Assembly (NCBI RefSeq): GCF_030123405.1
Contig: NZ_CP126110.1
Coordinates: 4,898,001-4,962,000 of the forward strand
Length of the DNA stretch: 64,000 nucleotides
From: Neobacillus sp. WH10
GTDB lineage: Bacteria > Bacillota > Bacilli > Bacillales > Cytobacillaceae
Direction: 5' to 3'
Within the stretch, counting starts at the first letter, position 1. Each line of letters opens with the position of its first letter. The position numbers and the translations under genes are program-made. Under the pieces are notes generated by a model, which worked only from the letters and a program-made list of their open reading frames with translations, made no database searches and had not been told where the DNA came from. Below are positions 16,687-25,504 of the stretch, one piece after another.

Positions 16687-18222
16687 ATGAGTTTACTTGA
16701 AGTCAGAAATTTAACACACAGATTTATAGACAAACCCCTATATGATAAAGCAAGTTTCGATTTATACAAAGGTGAACATATGGGAATCGTAGGACAAAAT
16801 GGCGCTGGAAAAAGTACACTTATAAAAATATTGATGGGAGAAATCATTCCCGATAACGGAATGATTAAATGGAAAAGGGATATTAGGATTGGACATCTCG
16901 ATCAATATGCCGAAATCAATGGAACCAAAACAATTATTGACTATTTGAATACAGCATTTGCCAATTTATTTGAACTCGAAAAAAAACTGAATGATCTCTA
17001 TCAAGAAATGGTGATTACAGGTAATTACGATCTGATGGAGCAAGCGGCAAAATACCAGGAGAAGCTTGAAACGAGTGATTTTTATTTAATAGAAAGTCAC
17101 ATCGATAAAGTGGTTTATGGCTTAGGGATTAATGCAATTGGCATCGAGTGCCCCATTCAGGAGTTAAGCGGCGGCCAAAGAGCGAAAGTTATACTAGCAA
17201 AGCTATTGCTTGAAAAGCCCCATGTACTATTGTTAGATGAACCAACGAATTTTCTAGATAAGGAACATGTAGACTGGCTTGCAAACTATTTAACCGTATT
17301 CGATGGCGCTTATATCGTTGTATCCCATGATTTTGATTTTTTAGAGAAAATATCTTCTTGTATATGTGATATCGAGCTTGGCACCATCAAAAAGTATACG
17401 GGGAAATACTCGGATTTTCTGCGTCAAAAAGAGCATTTGCGAGAAGATTACACTCGACAATACGTCGCTCAACAAAAAAAGATAGAAAAAACGGAAGAAT
17501 TTATTCGAAAGAATATTGCTGGAGTTAATAGCAAGATGGCTCAAGGTCGTCGGAAGCAGCTTGAAAGAATGGAACGAATGGCTCCACCAGTTTTCACTCA
17601 TAAACCTGCCTTTAGTTTTAAGGAAATCTCACTTTCCGCACAGATGGCTCTACGTGTAAATGACCTTGAGGTTGGTTATGGTAAACCCCTTTTGCCTAAA
17701 TTGAATTTTACTGTTTCAGGCGGGCAAAAACTTGTGATTACAGGTTTTAATGGAATTGGAAAGTCCACATTACTAAAAACACTCGTTCAACGTATATCAA
17801 TTGTCGCAGGTAGTTTCCAGTTTGCGGAATCCGTAAAGATTGGTTATTTCGAACAAAATTTAACATGGGAAGATAAGGCAAAAACACCTCTCAAAATTAT
17901 CTCAGATTTTTATCCTAAATTGGGCGTTAAGGAGATTCGTAGTCGTTTGGCTCAATGTGGGCTGAAGAATGCTCATACTTCACAAGCAATTGGGACATTA
18001 AGTGGCGGAGAACAGTCAAAGGTAAAATTATGCCTGCTCCTTCTTTCATCTTGCAATTTTCTAGTCTTGGATGAACCAACCAATCATTTAGATGCAGAAA
18101 CAAAAGAAGCTTTACAAAAAGCATTAATTCAGTTTAAAGGCAGTGTATTACTTGTTTCTCATGAAGAAAAGTTTTATCAAACGTGGGCGGATCGCTATCT
18201 AAATATAGAGGATTGCATTTAA
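16687..18222 (+). CDS. ABC-F family ATPase (ribosome-associated)
   Basis: 511 residues with two ATP-binding domains and no membrane segment, the ABC-F plan. First domain: GQNGAGKST, LSGGQ, LLLDEPTNFLD. Interdomain linker is charged (about residues 230-310, KKIEKTEEFIRKN). Second domain: GFNGIGKST, LSGGE, LVLDEPTNHLD. ABC-F proteins act on the ribosome, either as translation factors or by displacing antibiotics. Start at 16687 follows AAGAGGAAAAAAG; the frame is open upstream through the leader hairpin but has no start signal there. It resembles YkpA/YbiT-like members, but the leader terminator favours drug-inducible expression. Resistance spectrum cannot be read from sequence. Confidence 0.88.
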   Translation: MSLLEVRNLTHRFIDKPLYDKASFDLYKGEHMGIVGQNGAGKSTLIKILMGEIIPDNGMIKWKRDIRIGHLDQYAEINGTKTIIDYLNTAFANLFELEKKLNDLYQEMVITGNYDLMEQAAKYQEKLETSDFYLIESHIDKVVYGLGINAIGIECPIQELSGGQRAKVILAKLLLEKPHVLLLDEPTNFLDKEHVDWLANYLTVFDGAYIVVSHDFDFLEKISSCICDIELGTIKKYTGKYSDFLRQKEHLREDYTRQYVAQQKKIEKTEEFIRKNIAGVNSKMAQGRRKQLERMERMAPPVFTHKPAFSFKEISLSAQMALRVNDLEVGYGKPLLPKLNFTVSGGQKLVITGFNGIGKSTLLKTLVQRISIVAGSFQFAESVKIGYFEQNLTWEDKAKTPLKIISDFYPKLGVKEIRSRLAQCGLKNAHTSQAIGTLSGGEQSKVKLCLLLLSSCNFLVLDEPTNHLDAETKEALQKALIQFKGSVLLVSHEEKFYQTWADRYLNIEDCI

Positions 18223-18269
18223 TGAAGCTCAATTTATAGAAGGATAAATGAGGATCCTTGTCAAAAATT

Positions 18270-18534
18270 CACAGCAAAAAATAATTAAAAGCTCACAATT
18301 ACCAGCGTTATTGTTTGATGCCTTTTCTTCACCTAACGCAATTGGATCGACCTTAAATTCGACATTTTTATAAACGGATTTGACAACTTCAGATTTTAAG
18401 AGCATTTCTACTTGGTTGGCTGGTAGTTTCATCGCTACCCCATTATAAGTAGTATTAAATGTTGATGTGATTTTATGATCTAACTTCTTACTTTTAAGAT
18501 TACTATATTGCAATTGGGTATTTTTGATAGGCAT
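18270..18534 (-). pseudogene. Remnant of a subtilisin-like protease prodomain (inhibitor I9)
   Basis: About 85 residues resemble the propeptide of large S8 proteases such as Vpr: FNTTYNGVAMKLPANQVEML and VVKSVYKNVEFKVDPI. No signal peptide precedes it and no catalytic domain follows; the frame runs into unrelated sequence after about residue 78. I read it as a fragment left after loss of the protease gene. It lies next to a stand-alone I9-type gene on the same strand. Confidence 0.6.
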
Positions 18535-18591
18535 TCATACCCGTATAAAAAGTACTAAACTTTTAATTTGGGGTAATTTATCTTTATTTAT

Positions 18592-18641
18592 AAAACAATC
18601 AAAAAGGGCACCATTATTTAGGTGCCCTTTTTGATTGTTTT
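18592..18641. terminator. Strong bidirectional terminator hairpin
   Basis: Perfect 21-bp stem: the left arm contains CAAAAAGGGCACC and the right arm GGTGCCCTTTTTG, with an 8-base loop. A- and T-rich outer parts allow termination on either strand. Confidence 0.8.
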
Positions 18642-18650
18642 ATATTATTG

Positions 18651-18744
18651 ATAAAGAAAACTCGTCGATTGGTGAGCCCCAAGGGCGAAGACAGAGGCGT
18701 AGTTATACTTATGCCTGATAGGATAGTTATACTTTCCTATCGGC
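18651..18744. repeat. Dispersed intergenic repeat, copy B
   Basis: About 94 bp that match copy A at 12637-12728 over nearly the full length, starting ATAAAGAAAACTCGTCGATT and including GCGAAGACAGAGGCGTAGTT. It sits between two terminator hairpins. Confidence 0.8.
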
Positions 18745-18753
18745 AAATAAGAA

Positions 18754-18773
18754 AGCGGACGATTAAGCCCGCT
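18754..18773 (-). terminator. Terminator of the I9-type gene
   Basis: Minus strand AGCGGGC / GTCCGCT stem followed by TTCTTATTT, 10 bp after the stop codon. Confidence 0.6.
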
Positions 18774-18783
18774 ACATAGTACA

Positions 18784-19266
18784 TTATTTAGGTCTTGGCG
18801 GTGGAATTAGCTTGATTTCCTTATTGGCATAAATAGCAGCAATTTCGTTAGATTGTAACAATCTTTTAATTTCCTTCCCTGGAAGCTTAATCGATACCCC
18901 GTTAAATGCCATTTTATAAGTATGCTTTATCGAATAGGGAATTTGGTGTTGGCCTAAATATCGTTCTACATCCTTCTTAAAGCGTGAATGACTTTCTTCT
19001 ACGTCCTGTTTTGCTTGTTCCAATGTTAATGGTACTCCACTCTTTTCTGCAATGGCGACTGCAACCTTTGCTGGATACGTTTTAAAGTGAATGATGATTT
19101 CAACCATCTTTTCACTAATCATATCGACTTCTGGGTCAATGTGTATAGCTGGAGTCATTACTTCTTTCCCCCTGTTTTCTCCCCGTTCCCTTATGTATTC
19201 ATGATTGTCATATCCAGCTAGACATAAAAGACAAGTGAGCAATAAAATTGGATACCATCTTACCAT
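18784..19266 (-). CDS. Stand-alone inhibitor I9 (subtilisin propeptide-like) secreted protein
   Basis: 160 residues. An N-terminal hydrophobic segment (PILLLTCLLCLAGY) suggests export; it could be a poor lipobox. The C-terminal part (about 85-155) has the propeptide fold signs: HQIPYSIKHTYKMAFNGVSI and IKRLLQSNEIAAIYANKEIK, ending PPPRPK. In proteases this domain folds and inhibits the catalytic domain; here no protease follows, so it may act as a free inhibitor or chaperone for a protease encoded elsewhere. The role is inference. Confidence 0.7.
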   Translation of the reverse strand: MVRWYPILLLTCLLCLAGYDNHEYIRERGENRGKEVMTPAIHIDPEVDMISEKMVEIIIHFKTYPAKVAVAIAEKSGVPLTLEQAKQDVEESHSRFKKDVERYLGQHQIPYSIKHTYKMAFNGVSIKLPGKEIKRLLQSNEIAAIYANKEIKLIPPPRPK

Positions 19267-19474
19267 TACTATATCATCCTTCCTTCGATAGAATACTTCA
19301 AGGATTCCCTTTTTGACCTATCCTTATCAAATTCTCTAGAAAGGAAAATATATATAGTCGGCTAAATAATAATTTCTTTATCCACTATCCGCTATTGAGG
19401 TATTTTTGTTGGTCTTTTTTACTGATGTTTATAATTGGGGTAGCCTATTCATTCAACATATCAAGTAAATATGA

Positions 19475-19506
19475 AAATCCGCTGCCAAAGAACTAGGCAG
19501 CGGATT
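19475..19506 (-). terminator. Terminator of the ECF transporter operon
   Basis: Perfect 12-bp stem AAATCCGCTGCC / GGCAGCGGATTT, 29 bp after the ecfT stop. The minus-strand trailing sequence is moderately T-rich. Confidence 0.7.
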
Positions 19507-19534
19507 TATACTTGTCTATGTAATTAGGAAAACA

Positions 19535-20365
19535 TCAAAGAAAAGGATTATAGAACCGATCGCCATCATGAAATGTGACATAAAGCGAGACTAATAGTAT
19601 GAGAGCGAAAAGGATGATAGTGAATACATCTATTTTTTGAAATGGGCGTGCCCGGTACCAAGAACGCTTTTTGTTTTTTCCAAACCCTCGGAGCTCCATT
19701 GCATTGCTAATGATTTCAATTTTATCGAGACTTGATAAGATGAGCGGGATGATGATCGATGCAGCATTCTTTATCCGCTTCGGCAGCTTTTCTTTGCGCG
19801 ACATATCAATCCCACGGGCTTGCTGGGAAAGCGAGATATTACGAAAATCTCGTTGAATGTCGGGAATATAGCGTAATGCAAGTGCAACAGCATAAGAAAT
19901 TCGGTAGCTGACACCGATTCGGTTTAATGATGCGGCAAATTCACTGGGATTTGTCGTCACAATAAATAGAATCGCCGCCGGAATGACGGTGAAATATTTA
20001 AGTGTAACATTCATTTGATAAAACAGCTGCTCTAGCGTGATCGAATAGCGCCCGCCGATTTCAAACAGCACATGGCTTGTCCCATAGATTTTTACCCCTT
20101 CTTGCGGCGAAAATACATAGATTGCAAGATTATTAATCATCAAAAACAATAAGATAAATAGGAGGACAAAGGCCACTTCCTTTAGTTTCACCTTGGAAAC
20201 GATAAAGACGCCGATACTAAATAGGAAGAGGAAGACTAAAACTCGCGTATCATAGGTAAGCATCGCAATCGATGACCAGATGATGAAGCAAATCAGCTTG
20301 GTTACACCTGTCAGCTGATGGACCGGCGATTGCCGCTCTATGTATGAAAGCATTTCTACTGCCAT
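19535..20365 (-). CDS. ecfT: ECF transporter transmembrane subunit EcfT
   Basis: Membrane scaffold joining the substrate-binding S component to the two ATPases. 276 residues with about five to six helices. The two coupling-helix signatures are clear: SQQARGIDMSRKEK and AMELRGFGKNKKR, each with the Ala-Arg-Gly or Leu-Arg-Gly core. The gene overlaps the fused ATPase gene by 10 bp and is last in the operon. Because the operon has its own S component, this is a dedicated (group I) ECF system rather than the shared housekeeping one. Confidence 0.93.
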   Translation of the reverse strand: MAVEMLSYIERQSPVHQLTGVTKLICFIIWSSIAMLTYDTRVLVFLFLFSIGVFIVSKVKLKEVAFVLLFILLFLMINNLAIYVFSPQEGVKIYGTSHVLFEIGGRYSITLEQLFYQMNVTLKYFTVIPAAILFIVTTNPSEFAASLNRIGVSYRISYAVALALRYIPDIQRDFRNISLSQQARGIDMSRKEKLPKRIKNAASIIIPLILSSLDKIEIISNAMELRGFGKNKKRSWYRARPFQKIDVFTIILFALILLVSLYVTFHDGDRFYNPFL

Positions 20366-22068
20366 TTCTGTCTCACCTCACGATCATAGGCGATAAACCT
20401 CTCGACAAACTGCTTTGGATCGCTAATTCCCGCCCGGTTTGCCAATTCAAATAAGGATGTTTCCTTTAAATTTGCCTCTTCAATAATTGTAGAATCCGCC
20501 AGTACATTGACAGCTGAGTCATCGGCTATTTTTCTTCCGCCTGCAATCACAATCGCCCGCGGCGTATATTCAAGCATGAGATGCATATCATGGGTAATCA
20601 TGATGATTGTAACACCTTGGCTGTTGAGTTCCACCAAAAATTCCATGATCTCGGTATAATGGCGGAAATCCTGCCCTGCGGTAGGCTCGTCAAGTATGAT
20701 TATCTCTGGCTCCAATACTAAGATGGAGGCGATGGTTACCCGCTTTTTCTGGCCAAAGCTTAACGCCGAAATCGGCCAGTTACGGAATGGATACAATCCG
20801 CAAATTTTCAATGTCTTCATAACGCGCTCTTTTATCTCGGCTTCCGGTACACCAAGGATGACCAGACCAAGCGCCACTTCATCATAGATCATCTGCTTCG
20901 AAATCATCTGATTCGGGTTTTGCATTACCATGCCGATCCTTGATGCCCTCTCTTTAATCGTATCTTCGGTAATATCCTGCCCGCGATAATAAATTCTTCC
21001 CGAGCTAGGATTTTCAAAGCCGCAAATTAATTTGGACAGTGTCGACTTTCCAGCACCATTTTTTCCAACAATACTAACCATTTCACCTTTTTCAATCGAA
21101 AAAGAAACACCGTGAATCGTTCTTTTTCCTGGTGTATAGCCAAAATTAATTTCCTTTAATTCCAAAACAGATTCTGTTTTCTCTCTAGGCTGCGGGCTAT
21201 CCACTTTTGTAAACCAGTCCACTAACTGACCTTTGCAGCTTTCAACTTGAAAGGAATCGAGATGAGCGGGCTTCATTTCTGGCGTAATATCACAGGCGGC
21301 ATATTTCGCTGCTTTCACATATAAGGGCTCGCGGATGGAACATTGCTCCAAGACGGGGGAAGCTAAAAGTTCATCCGGAGTCATGTCACCGATAATCCTG
21401 CCATCATCAACGACAATGATGCGGTCAACAGGGCAATGCAATACATCCTCTAAGCGGTGCTCGATAATCACGACCGTTTTGTTTGTTTCTTGTTGGATCC
21501 TATCAATGAGTTCAATTGCATATTTTCCTGTTGCCGGATCAAGATTGGCCAGTGGTTCATCAAATAATAGAATCTCCACATCATCGACCATTACCCCAGC
21601 AAGAGATACCCTTTGCTTTTGTCCTCCGGAAAGATGGTGCAGCGAGGAGTCCAAATAATCCTCCATTTCCACCATTTTCGATACCTCGGCCACCTTATCA
21701 AACATTTGTGTTTGTGGTGTACAATCATTTTCGAGCGCAAAAGCGATATCCTCAGCAACCGTAAGCCCAATAAATTGCCCATCAGGATCTTGGAGAACCG
21801 TTCCGACTTTTTTCGATAAGGAAAAAATGTCTAAATCCTTAGCGTCCTCGCCGCAGATTTTCAAACTTCCTGATACTTCCCCTTTGTAAGAAAAGGGAAC
21901 AAGGCCATTGAGACAATGGCCAAGTGTGCTTTTTCCAGATCCAGATGGACCAACAATGAGAATCTTTTCCCCTTCATAGATCGTTAAGTTTATCTCATGT
22001 AATGTTGGTGCCGTCTGACTGCGATATTGAAAGCTATAGTTTTCAAATTGTATAACCGGTTTTTTCAT
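20356..22068 (-). CDS. Fused tandem ATPase of ECF transporter (A-A')
   Basis: 570 residues with two complete ABC ATPase domains in one chain, energising vitamin- or metabolite-type ECF uptake. First domain: GPSGSGKST near residue 41, LSGGQKQRV, LLFDEPLANLD. Second domain: GKNGAGKST near 337, LSFGQKKRV, IILDEPTAGQD. The fused form is typical of group I ECF systems such as YkoD and the predicted methionine transporter MtsTUV. AGGAG precedes the ATG. Its neighbours are the S and T components and a SAM-cleaving enzyme. Confidence 0.93.
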   Translation of the reverse strand: MKKPVIQFENYSFQYRSQTAPTLHEINLTIYEGEKILIVGPSGSGKSTLGHCLNGLVPFSYKGEVSGSLKICGEDAKDLDIFSLSKKVGTVLQDPDGQFIGLTVAEDIAFALENDCTPQTQMFDKVAEVSKMVEMEDYLDSSLHHLSGGQKQRVSLAGVMVDDVEILLFDEPLANLDPATGKYAIELIDRIQQETNKTVVIIEHRLEDVLHCPVDRIIVVDDGRIIGDMTPDELLASPVLEQCSIREPLYVKAAKYAACDITPEMKPAHLDSFQVESCKGQLVDWFTKVDSPQPREKTESVLELKEINFGYTPGKRTIHGVSFSIEKGEMVSIVGKNGAGKSTLSKLICGFENPSSGRIYYRGQDITEDTIKERASRIGMVMQNPNQMISKQMIYDEVALGLVILGVPEAEIKERVMKTLKICGLYPFRNWPISALSFGQKKRVTIASILVLEPEIIILDEPTAGQDFRHYTEIMEFLVELNSQGVTIIMITHDMHLMLEYTPRAIVIAGGRKIADDSAVNVLADSTIIEEANLKETSLFELANRAGISDPKQFVERFIAYDREVRQKWQ

Positions 22069-22126
22069 AAAATTTCTCCTAGTGAATCAATGCTCTTCTG
22101 TTTGCAAAACAGTCTGCATCTTATAA

Positions 22127-22684
22127 TTAAACATCCTTAGTTAGACTGCCGCTTTGACTGCGGCTTTTTGCATAGATACTAAGCAACAGCGTACCAAGGA
22201 CAGCAACAGTTACCATGTTTAACCCGCCGGCAACCACGCCTTGTAAATAAACCTTATTTGCTGGTTCGGCATAAATAAGAACATCGAGGGTCGGAGCAAT
22301 CGCGAACCAGCCGATCGCTTGGACAACGATTTGAACCACGTTAAACAGAATGATTTTTTTCGTATTAAAAATGCCTGATTCAATATTGATTTTCTTCGCT
22401 GCAAGGCCAATTAAGAAGCCGACGATTCCAGAAACGATGACCCAGCTCCACCACGGAGTTCCGTAGAAGATGGCATCCTTTAAGGCGTGGCCGATTAACC
22501 CAATCAACCCACCGGCAACCGGTCCGAAAACAATTGCCATTAACGCTAAAAAGCCGTACGATGTGTCAAAATTCGTATTTGGTACTCCTGTTGGAATAAC
22601 GGCGAATCTGCCTAAAATCACGAATACGGCTGCGCCAATCCCAATTGCCACGATCGTTTTGATTGATAACTGTTTTCCTTTCAT
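22127..22684 (-). CDS. ECF transporter S component, UPF0397-like
   Basis: Substrate-binding membrane subunit, 185 residues with about six helices. Family features: VAIGIGAAVFVILGRF at the start, FGPVAGGLIGLIGHALKDAI, and WWSWVIVSGIVGFLIG. The ATG at 22684 is chosen because family members begin only a few residues before the AIGIGAA segment and GGGGGTTGAGG lies upstream; the longer open frame overlaps the preceding gene. Members linked to SAM hydrolase-like genes and Met T-boxes were named MtsT in comparative genomics, from memory; methionine is the inferred substrate. Confidence 0.85.
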   Translation of the reverse strand: MKGKQLSIKTIVAIGIGAAVFVILGRFAVIPTGVPNTNFDTSYGFLALMAIVFGPVAGGLIGLIGHALKDAIFYGTPWWSWVIVSGIVGFLIGLAAKKINIESGIFNTKKIILFNVVQIVVQAIGWFAIAPTLDVLIYAEPANKVYLQGVVAGGLNMVTVAVLGTLLLSIYAKSRSQSGSLTKDV

Positions 22685-22718
22685 TTCCTCAACCCCCAAA
22701 AAGATCTTTTTCATAAAG

Positions 22719-23576
22719 TTAATTGTAAACAATTTTCGGCAATTTGCGTATAGAAATTTTCCATGATGCCCCTGTTTCAATATGATATGCCTTTGCAAAA
22801 GAACCCTGGTTAATCGCAACGCCAATTTTATCAAGCGAATTCACATATAGCAATGGCTCACCTAAATGAATATCAGCAAATGTTCGGCCATACGTCATAA
22901 TGTTTTTATAGACTTGGCGGGTATCATTTTCTATCGTCACTTCAAAGGAATCACCATATTCCACTGATAAATTTTTGAAGAGTACACGGTCAATATTTGT
23001 CCATAAATTACCGAACCGAATATCAAGTATGTCAATATTGCCAGTGAGCACATGATTGGTAATACTCGGCTCCTCCTTGGGAAGTTCGATGATGGAATCA
23101 ACCGGCACTTCTGGACCCACTTGTTCAAACGTAATTAAATTGGAAGCGAGTCTTGCCCCGGTATATGCATAGACATCACGACCATGGAACGTATAGGATT
23201 CACCAGAACACGGCAAGCGATTGACGTCCTCATCAATGATTCTTACTTCTTTAATGCCAATACAATTTTTAATATGGGTGAGCGTACCATTGTCCGGAGT
23301 AATAATATACTGATCCAAAGCCGTTTTCGCGACAACACTTCTCCGCTCAGAACCGACACCTGGGTCAACAACCGAAACAAACACCGTTCCTTCGGGCCAA
23401 TAGGAAACCGTCTGATATAATCGGTAGGAGCCTTCCCAAATATGATACTGGGGAATGTCATGGGTTAAATCAAATACACGGATGGCTGGATTCACGGAAA
23501 TAGCCACACCATACATAGCGCTTACAGCACCGTCACTTGTACCAAAATCAGTTTGTAACACGAGATGATTATTCAT
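22719..23576 (-). CDS. SAM hydroxide adenosyltransferase (DUF62/COG1912 family)
   Basis: Splits S-adenosylmethionine with hydroxide to adenosine and methionine; related to fluorinase and chlorinase. 285 residues. Motifs: LQTDFGTSDGAVSAMYGV at the N-terminus with the conserved Asp, VDPGVGSERR, TPDNGTLT, and FHGRDVYAYTGARLA. The Asp-Arg-His arrangement of the hydroxide-using members fits FHGRDV. It is the first gene after a Met-type T-box and precedes the ECF transporter. Regenerating methionine from SAM or scavenged SAM under methionine shortage is a consistent role. Confidence 0.9.
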   Translation of the reverse strand: MNNHLVLQTDFGTSDGAVSAMYGVAISVNPAIRVFDLTHDIPQYHIWEGSYRLYQTVSYWPEGTVFVSVVDPGVGSERRSVVAKTALDQYIITPDNGTLTHIKNCIGIKEVRIIDEDVNRLPCSGESYTFHGRDVYAYTGARLASNLITFEQVGPEVPVDSIIELPKEEPSITNHVLTGNIDILDIRFGNLWTNIDRVLFKNLSVEYGDSFEVTIENDTRQVYKNIMTYGRTFADIHLGEPLLYVNSLDKIGVAINQGSFAKAYHIETGASWKISIRKLPKIVYN

Positions 23577-23610
23577 TATATTTTCCTCCTTAGTTTTTTA
23601 TTCTAGGTAT

Positions 23611-23675
23611 GAAGCAGGGGGACGGTTCTCCTGCTTCATTATGTACCAGAAGCAATTGAACCGTCTCCTCGCTTC
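23611..23675. repeat. Short dispersed repeat pair (GAAGCA..GGGACGGTTCT..TGCTTC type)
   Basis: Copy GAAGCAGGGGGACGGTTCTC (23611 onward) is followed by an inverted relative ending CGTCTCCTCGCTTC (23649-23675). Other members are at 25771, 31872 and 60804. The core GGGACGGTTCT flanked by GAAGCA/TGCTTC recurs in intergenic DNA in either orientation. Confidence 0.65.
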
Positions 23676-23697
23676 ATTTCTCTTATTTACGGAATTA

Positions 23698-24005
23698 AAA
23701 AAACCACGCCCCTATCTATTTCAAGAAATAGATAAGGACGTGGTTGATCTCCACGTGGTACCACCTTAATTTACTGTTTGCTCACACAAAACAGCCTCTG
23801 CAAGTACGAGAGCGTAATGCTGCTCTTTATACTGTGGTATTGATAACGAGTACCAAATCTCGTCGGAACCTACTCCAATCTAGTTAGATTGTTTCAGCAC
23901 GAAGCTCTGAGGCCATTGTTCGGATTAGTATTTTTGCTTCTTTTCAGCTGCCGAAGCTCTCTGTATAAAATAACGTAATCGTACTTTCCCTCTTCAACGC
24001 TATAA
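23698..24005 (-). promoter_or_regulatory. T-box leader with probable AUG (Met) specifier
   Basis: Minus strand: stem I starts GCGTTGAAGAGGGAAAGTAC, distal AG-box stem GCTTCGGCAGC...GAAGC, T-box AAGGTGGTACCACG near 23752-23767, and terminator ACCACGCCCCTATCTATTTC (23703-23722, plus strand) pairing with 23725-23744. The specifier side reads GAACAATGGCCTC; the GAGG/CCTC closing helix and the AGUA/GAA loop motif place AUG one purine before the helix. Good fit with the SAM/methionine genes downstream. Confidence 0.85.
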
Positions 24006-24033
24006 ATCATATATTGTTTGAAAATTTATTAAA

Positions 24034-24062
24034 ATTATAGTCCGTATGAATGAAATAGTCAA
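24034..24062 (-). promoter_or_regulatory. Promoter of the Met T-box operon
   Basis: Minus strand -35 TTGACT (24062-24057), 17-bp spacer, -10 TATAAT (24039-24034), about 30 bp before stem I of the T-box. Confidence 0.8.
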
Positions 24063-24256
24063 GCATGTAAATACACAATTTTCTACAAATTTAGTTGTTA
24101 TGAATATTGTCCTAATAAGTTCCAGCTATTTGCTCTGCATTAAAGGTTCAATCTACATTTATTTATCACCTTGGAATTGGTTTTGGTCTTGTCCATTATC
24201 GACAAACTCGAATAATACGAACATCTTTTCCTTACCACTAGCCTTTATTCCATTTC

Positions 24257-25348
24257 CTAAGTAGTTGTTAATTTAGCATAGATGATAAAAAACAGGGCTA
24301 GTTCTCCCATTATGATAATGTTTGGAACTACTACTATCAAATTAATAATAAAAAAGGTTGCTAAAATCCCTAAAAATAACGCTAAATGATAATATTTTAG
24401 ACGGTCTTGTTCAAACCTGTATTGATGAAAAACAATAGTTGTTGTTATGAAATAGAGTAATACAGAACCGAATACAAAATATAAGTTAAATGAATAACGA
24501 ACCTCATGGAGATAGAGCAGCTTGATGGAAGCAGCAATCATGCTCAAAGACATTAAAATAAACAGATGACCGTAAATAATAGTTTGGCCGGCTGTTTCGA
24601 TCGACTTATTTACTTTCTTATCTACATTTTCGAAATACTGCCACCACATCGAAATAATAAGGATAAATGAAATGATTGAAAATGAGATCGAATTCCAATC
24701 CCCTTTTTGTGGCTGAAGTACAGAAAGGGTGCTGACGACCGATTCTCCAAAAAGGATTAGTGTAAATGTAGCAAAACGTTCTAATAAATGAACCGTATTG
24801 GTCGAAGCTTTCACCAAATACTTGCGTCCGAAAAAAGGCACAATAATATCGACAATAATTCCTATATATAATATGCTGTATCGAATCCATGAATCAAATA
24901 AGATAGAGAAAAATGAGATGATGATTCCAATCCAAAAACGTGTTCCTAAGTATTGAGCTACCTTTTTCGTATCCCCTTCTTCTACACTCCGAACAACTAG
25001 ATATTGGATCGCTGTTAGTGATCTTAATCCAATATAGCCAATAAGAAAAGGGAGATAATATTGATCAAAATCAACCGATAAGCTTGATGTCATAATAAGA
25101 ACAAACACCATTTGAAGGATCATAAAGATCCGTTGATGCATAAAATCTTGTCCAAACCGGTTAATAAACATCGTTTGGCCTACCCAAGACCACCAGATTG
25201 GAATAAATATTAAAGCAAACTTCAATAAATATTCTGGATGAATTTCTCCTTGTTTAACATGAAGTAAAACATGAGTTGCAGTCGCAACAGCTGCAGCAAA
25301 TAGCAAATCATAGAAGAGTTCTAACCATGTAACTTTCTTTTCTTCCAA
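24257..25348 (-). CDS. Low temperature requirement protein A (LtrA) family membrane protein
   Basis: 363 residues with about ten membrane helices. The family signature is at the N-terminus: VTWLELFYDLLFAAAV, then a WWSWVGQTMFINRF segment. The middle has RFATFTLILFGESVV, also typical of LtrA. The biochemical role is unknown; the name comes from a cold-growth phenotype in Listeria. The start codon is TTG (25348), supported by GGAGCG upstream and by the conserved N-terminus beginning directly there. It is a single-gene unit with no clear partner. Confidence 0.85.
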   Translation of the reverse strand: MEEKKVTWLELFYDLLFAAAVATATHVLLHVKQGEIHPEYLLKFALIFIPIWWSWVGQTMFINRFGQDFMHQRIFMILQMVFVLIMTSSLSVDFDQYYLPFLIGYIGLRSLTAIQYLVVRSVEEGDTKKVAQYLGTRFWIGIIISFFSILFDSWIRYSILYIGIIVDIIVPFFGRKYLVKASTNTVHLLERFATFTLILFGESVVSTLSVLQPQKGDWNSISFSIISFILIISMWWQYFENVDKKVNKSIETAGQTIIYGHLFILMSLSMIAASIKLLYLHEVRYSFNLYFVFGSVLLYFITTTIVFHQYRFEQDRLKYYHLALFLGILATFFIINLIVVVPNIIIMGELALFFIIYAKLTTT

Positions 25349-25504
25349 TTTCAGCGCTCCTTCCTTCTTCTTATAGATTATTGTATGATAAAAATAATTT
25401 AAAAGAAAATTGCAAATAATGACTTCGATGGTTTCAAAACAAAAGATTGGAGGGATCTTCCTGGTAACGGAAATTCAACCATAACGAATGAAAAACATTC
25501 AATC

